The notes under the pieces: model-generated
Told to the model about the DNA's origin: nothing
The model's database searches: none
Seen by the model: the letters and a program-made list of their open reading frames with translations, nothing else
Assembly: GCF_019175365.1 (NCBI RefSeq)
Contig: NZ_CP059572.1
Coordinates: forward strand, 8,556,001 to 8,620,000
Direction of reading: 5' to 3'
DNA: 64,000 nucleotides
Source of the DNA: Actinomadura graeca
GTDB lineage: Bacteria > Actinomycetota > Actinomycetes > Streptosporangiales > Streptosporangiaceae
Position numbers and translations under genes: made by a program
In this document: in pieces, positions 61,343 through 64,000 of the stretch
How the letters are laid out: each line of letters begins with the position of its first letter
How positions within the stretch are numbered: position 1 is the first letter of the stretch

Positions 61343-62376
61343 AGCAGCACCCCTCCGACGATCGTGCTGACGCCCACCGCGAGGACGAACGTCAGCGGGA
61401 TGAACCGGACCGCGAAGCGCCGTCCGAAGAAGCCCGTCTGCAGGGCGATCAGCTTCAGGTCGACCATGGGCCCGACGACGAGGAACGCCAGCCGGGCGGT
61501 GGGGGAGAACTGGGTGAGGCTGGCCGCGACGAACGCGTCCGCCTCCGAGCAGATCGACATCAGCACGGCGAGGACGGCCAGCACCAGCACGGACGCCCAG
61601 GGGACCCCGGCGACGCCCTCCACCCACGCCGAGGGCAGCGTCACGTCGATCGTGGCGGCGGCCAGGCCGCCGACGACCAGGAAACCGCCCGCGTGCATGA
61701 TGTCGTGCCGCATGGCCTGCCGGAAGGCGTCCCAGCGGGCGATCTCCCCGCCGTGCGGGCGCGGGGGGACGCGGATCCAGTCGCCCTTGCCGAGCAGCGC
61801 CCACGTCCACCCCGCCAGGACGGCCACCAACAGGGACGCGGTGAACCGCCCGGCGACCATCTCCGGGGCGCCGGGGAAGGCGACGGCGGTGGCGACCAGG
61901 ACGACCGGGTTCACCGCCGGGGCGGCCAGCAGGAACGTCAGGGCCGCCGCCGGGGCGACGCCGCGTGCCATCAGCCCGCCCGCGACGGGCACCGAGGCGC
62001 ACTCACAGCCGGGCAGCACGGCGCCCAGCGCGCCCGCGACCGGGACGGCCGCCGCCGGGCGGCCGGGCAGGGCGCGCCGCCAGAACGACGGCGGGACGAA
62101 CGCGGTGATCGCGGCCGACAGCGCCACCCCGAAGACCAGGAACGGCAGGGCCTGCACGCAGATCGCCACGAAGACCGTCGTCCAGGCGTCCAGGGCGCGG
62201 GCGCCGATCCGGGGCGCGGCCCAGGCGCGGCCGAGGACGAGCGCGGCGGCCAGCGCGGCGAAGGACCAGGCCGCCCGGGCGCCGGGGGACGGGGCGCGCC
62301 CGCGGGCCCAGTCGGAGGGCGGGAGGAGATCGTCGTCGGCCGTCCGGAGGCCGGCGGGCTCGGTCATGGGCGTCAT
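61339..62376 (-). CDS. Permease of the YraQ/DUF318 family
   Basis: 345 aa with about eight membrane helices. Family marks: LPFLVFGVALSAAITAF, VLPGCECASVPVAGGLM (the Cys pair CEC in the first conserved block), APAVNPVVLVATAVAF and the second block MSICSEADAFVAASL. Such permeases are suggested to move metals or metalloids and are often metal-regulated; the substrate is unproven. The promoter is probably just upstream (AAGGGTATGGGACG before the ATG). Confidence 0.88.
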   Translation of the reverse strand: MTPMTEPAGLRTADDDLLPPSDWARGRAPSPGARAAWSFAALAAALVLGRAWAAPRIGARALDAWTTVFVAICVQALPFLVFGVALSAAITAFVPPSFWRRALPGRPAAAVPVAGALGAVLPGCECASVPVAGGLMARGVAPAAALTFLLAAPAVNPVVLVATAVAFPGAPEMVAGRFTASLLVAVLAGWTWALLGKGDWIRVPPRPHGGEIARWDAFRQAMRHDIMHAGGFLVVGGLAAATIDVTLPSAWVEGVAGVPWASVLVLAVLAVLMSICSEADAFVAASLTQFSPTARLAFLVVGPMVDLKLIALQTGFFGRRFAVRFIPLTFVLAVGVSTIVGGVLL

Positions 62377-62439
62377 CGTCCCATACCCTTGACCCCTCCG
62401 GAACGCCGGATCCCCTTACGGGAAAGGCGTTCCAGGCCG

Positions 62440-62592
62440 ATGGCCGGTAAACGATCTACCTTTCCCAAGGTAAAGAAATCGGCCGTTTGGCGAAATCCCG
62501 GTAATGCCGTATATAGTCGACGCCAGGTCAGGGTCAAAGAACCGTTGACCTGGCCAATCACATAACCGTCGCTTCCCGCCCGCCAGGCGGGA
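62440..62592. other. Low-GC structured intergenic island
   Basis: This part of the 540-bp gap before the secreted-protein gene drops to near 50 percent GC. It contains hairpins TACCTT-TCCC-AAGGTA (62457-62472), GCCAGGTCA / TGACCTGGC (62522-62554) and TCCCGCC-CGCCA-GGCGGGA (62574-62592). A 41-codon plus-strand ORF (ATG 62440 to TAA 62565, Lys/Arg-rich) spans it but lacks a clear ribosome-binding site. The rest of the gap to 62916 shows nothing recognised. Confidence 0.4.
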
Positions 62593-62916
62593 TCCCTTGC
62601 CGAATCGCGGCCGCACCATGCGCGGCCGCAACCGTGCTGGGCCCATGAGCCCCCGGTCGGCGTCTTCACCCGCTTCATCAGAAGCCCGCGTCACCCACGC
62701 ACGCCCAATGACGGCCGTGCGCCGTGGAGACCGGGCGCGGTCCGCCATGCCCGCGGGCCGTCACGCAGGCATGCCCTGCGGCGGGCCCCTTTCGCGGCGG
62801 TATCTCCCGAGTCCCGAGTCTCGGACCCGTTCCCCTGCCCGGTCATGCCCCTGTGCTCCGGCGCGGACGCCCTTCGGCGCGGAACGGCAGCCCTGTACCC
62901 CGAACGAAGGAAACGC

Positions 62917-63546
62917 ATGCAGCAGCGAGCGATCAACGTCGTCCTGACCGGTGTCACCGGCGCGGCCCTGACCGGAATGCTGGTCGCGGGAGTGGCGGCC
63001 GCCAGCGACGACTCCGCTCCCAGCGAGCAGAAGCTCCTGTCCCAGCAGGCCATGGCCACGCAGGAGTACAAGACCTCCCACAAGGGTGAGAAGAAGGACT
63101 CCGGCAAGTCCGGGTCCACGTCCAAGGACTCCAAGCGGGCCAAGAAGGCCGCCGGGGTGATCCTCTCCGGCAAGACCACCGCGTCCTACTTCTGGGACGA
63201 CGGCTCCGGCGTGAACGGCGACACCGGCGCGCCCGCCGGTGGCAAGCCGATGCAGAAGGGCCTGTTCGCGAGCCCGAGCTGGCCTCTGCACACCAAGGTC
63301 CGGGTGTCCTACGACGGCCGCAGCATCACCGGCTTCGTCGGCGACCGCGGCCCCGGGCGCCCGTCCCACAACGGGGTCATGCTCGACCTCGACACCTACA
63401 CCTTCCGGTACCTGCTGGACGGCGGCAAGCCCAAGAGCAAGTACAACGCCGGCACCGGTGAGGGCCACATCAAGGGCGTCAAGTGGGAGGTCCTCAAGTG
63501 GGGCTCCGGCGCGGGCAAGCGCGGCGCCCCGAAGCCTCTCGGCTGA
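62917..63546 (+). CDS. Secreted double-psi beta-barrel (RlpA-like) protein
   Basis: 209 aa. Signal peptide: basic start MQQRAINVV, hydrophobic core LTGVTGAALTGMLVAGVAA, likely cleavage after AAA (near 29). Then a Lys/Ser-rich linker (~45-80) and a DPBB domain: TASYFWDDGSGVNGDTGAP, VRVSYDGRSITGFVGDRGPG, GVMLDLDTYTFRYLL. DPBB proteins of this kind bind or cut cell-wall glycan; the RlpA catalytic Asp may be the one in VGDRGPG or MLDLD. AAGGAA precedes the ATG at 62917. Confidence 0.82.
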   Translation: MQQRAINVVLTGVTGAALTGMLVAGVAAASDDSAPSEQKLLSQQAMATQEYKTSHKGEKKDSGKSGSTSKDSKRAKKAAGVILSGKTTASYFWDDGSGVNGDTGAPAGGKPMQKGLFASPSWPLHTKVRVSYDGRSITGFVGDRGPGRPSHNGVMLDLDTYTFRYLLDGGKPKSKYNAGTGEGHIKGVKWEVLKWGSGAGKRGAPKPLG

Positions 63547-63634
63547 TCGGGTGGGCCGCCTCACGGCCATTCTGTGAGGTCGCCCACCGTGCCTCCGGGC
63601 ACTCCGGCAGGGCTGCCGGACGCAGGGAAAGGGA

Positions 63635-63666
63635 ATGCCCCGGTGATCAGAAGATCGCCGGGGCAT
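63635..63666. terminator. Bidirectional terminator stem-loop
   Basis: A 14-bp stem (63635-63648 with 63653-63666; ATGCCCCGGTGATC pairing with GATCGCCGGGGCAT, one G-U) and an AGAA loop, between the convergent secreted-protein and IclR genes, with a short T-run on the plus side. Confidence 0.8.
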
Positions 63667-63737
63667 CGCCTTTCATGATCCGCACATCATGATCCATTCT
63701 CGGACGGCCGGGATTCCCCGCCGCGGCCCCCGGGCGC

Positions 63738-64000
63738 TCAAAGACGCGGCAGAAAGGGAAAGGGCGCCGTCGCCGGTTCGCGCGCCAGCTCCCGCGACAG
63801 CCCCATCGCCGCCGTCCGCACGGCGGGGGCGAGCCGGTCCAGGTCAAGGCGGCAGACGTTGCCGGTGATGGAGATCGCGGCGATCACGCGGCGGCGGTGG
63901 TCCAGGACGGGCGCGGCCACGGCCGACACCCCGGCCTCCGACTCCTCGCGGTTGACGGCGTAGCCGCGGCTGACCGTCCGGGCCAGCTCCCGCTGGAGCA
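63738..64000 (-). CDS. IclR-family regulator, C-terminal part (runs off the window)
   Basis: Only the end of the effector domain is inside: ELARTVSRGYAVNREESEAGV, SAVAAPVLDHRRRVIAAISI, TGNVCRLDLDRLAPAVRTAA. The reading frame is open to base 64000, so the start and the HTH lie beyond the window. IclR proteins control catabolic operons in response to small acids. Confidence 0.85.
   Translation of the reverse strand, partial: LQRELARTVSRGYAVNREESEAGVSAVAAPVLDHRRRVIAAISITGNVCRLDLDRLAPAVRTAAMGLSRELAREPATAPFPFLPRL

Noticed and set aside
62593..62916. ydaO/c-di-AMP riboswitch before the secreted wall protein gene
   Set aside because: Such riboswitches often precede wall hydrolase genes in actinomycetes, but the conserved sequence blocks were not found.

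Overview
The window is very GC-rich, uses many GTG and some TTG starts, and carries typical actinomycete families (a deazaflavin-dependent nitroreductase-type enzyme, an LLM-class F420-type oxidoreductase, a DUF5753-type XRE regulator, a siderophore-interacting protein, an actinobacterial citrate synthase). It is a chromosomal segment of a filamentous actinomycete; Actinomadura or another Thermomonosporaceae is my best guess, made from gene content and not from any search.

Layout. 1-3.1 kb: end of a wall teichoic-acid-type polymerase gene plus a GT4 glycosyltransferase. 3.2-11.6 kb: metabolic genes with local regulators (SDR behind a MerR-type promoter, glpF-glpK, GntR/enoyl-CoA hydratase, aldo/keto reductase, a divergent AraC/NmrA pair). 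11.8-21.3 kb: housekeeping (HrpA helicase, proline iminopeptidase, a coiled-coil zinc-ribbon protein, a lone ABC ATPase). 21.4-26.3 kb: a tight four-gene minus-strand operon that looks like a split Dna2-like machine: a winged-helix-like protein, a RecB/Cas4-type nuclease with Fe-S cysteines, a protein ending in a beta-barrel-like module, and an SF1B helicase. Three TTCCAG repeats spaced exactly 10 bp lie in front of it. 26.3-39.4 kb: ordinary enzymes, a probable pseudokinase, an ABC exporter divergent from a two-component system, a frameshifted LLM oxidoreductase and a TetR-zinc-ribbon fusion.

39.4-55.2 kb is an accessory, decaying region. It has an SOS-boxed DUF6504 gene, a double NTP-pyrophosphatase fusion, tandem arrays (22 bp x5, 16 bp x8, 31 bp x2, 7 bp x4), relics of an IS5-type transposase, of Tad pilus genes and of a protein kinase, and normal genes (P450, gltA, TenA, HxlR) between them. 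Three genes here, two of them paralogues of an unrecognised Cys-rich family at 42.4 and 53.2 kb and the third at 49.9 kb, each carry the same 24-bp element containing a DnaA-box-like core. It sits 63-71 bp before the start codon in the same orientation, which marks an undescribed local regulon.

55.4-64 kb: a small HTH protein, a DUF2786 protein, an AlkZ-like winged-helix protein, a siderophore-interacting protein behind palindromic operators, a two-gene permease operon (YraQ/DUF318 family plus TIGR03943), a secreted double-psi beta-barrel protein and the 3' part of an IclR regulator running off the window. No rRNA, tRNA or CRISPR array was found. Product names rest on motifs seen by eye; no database search was made.
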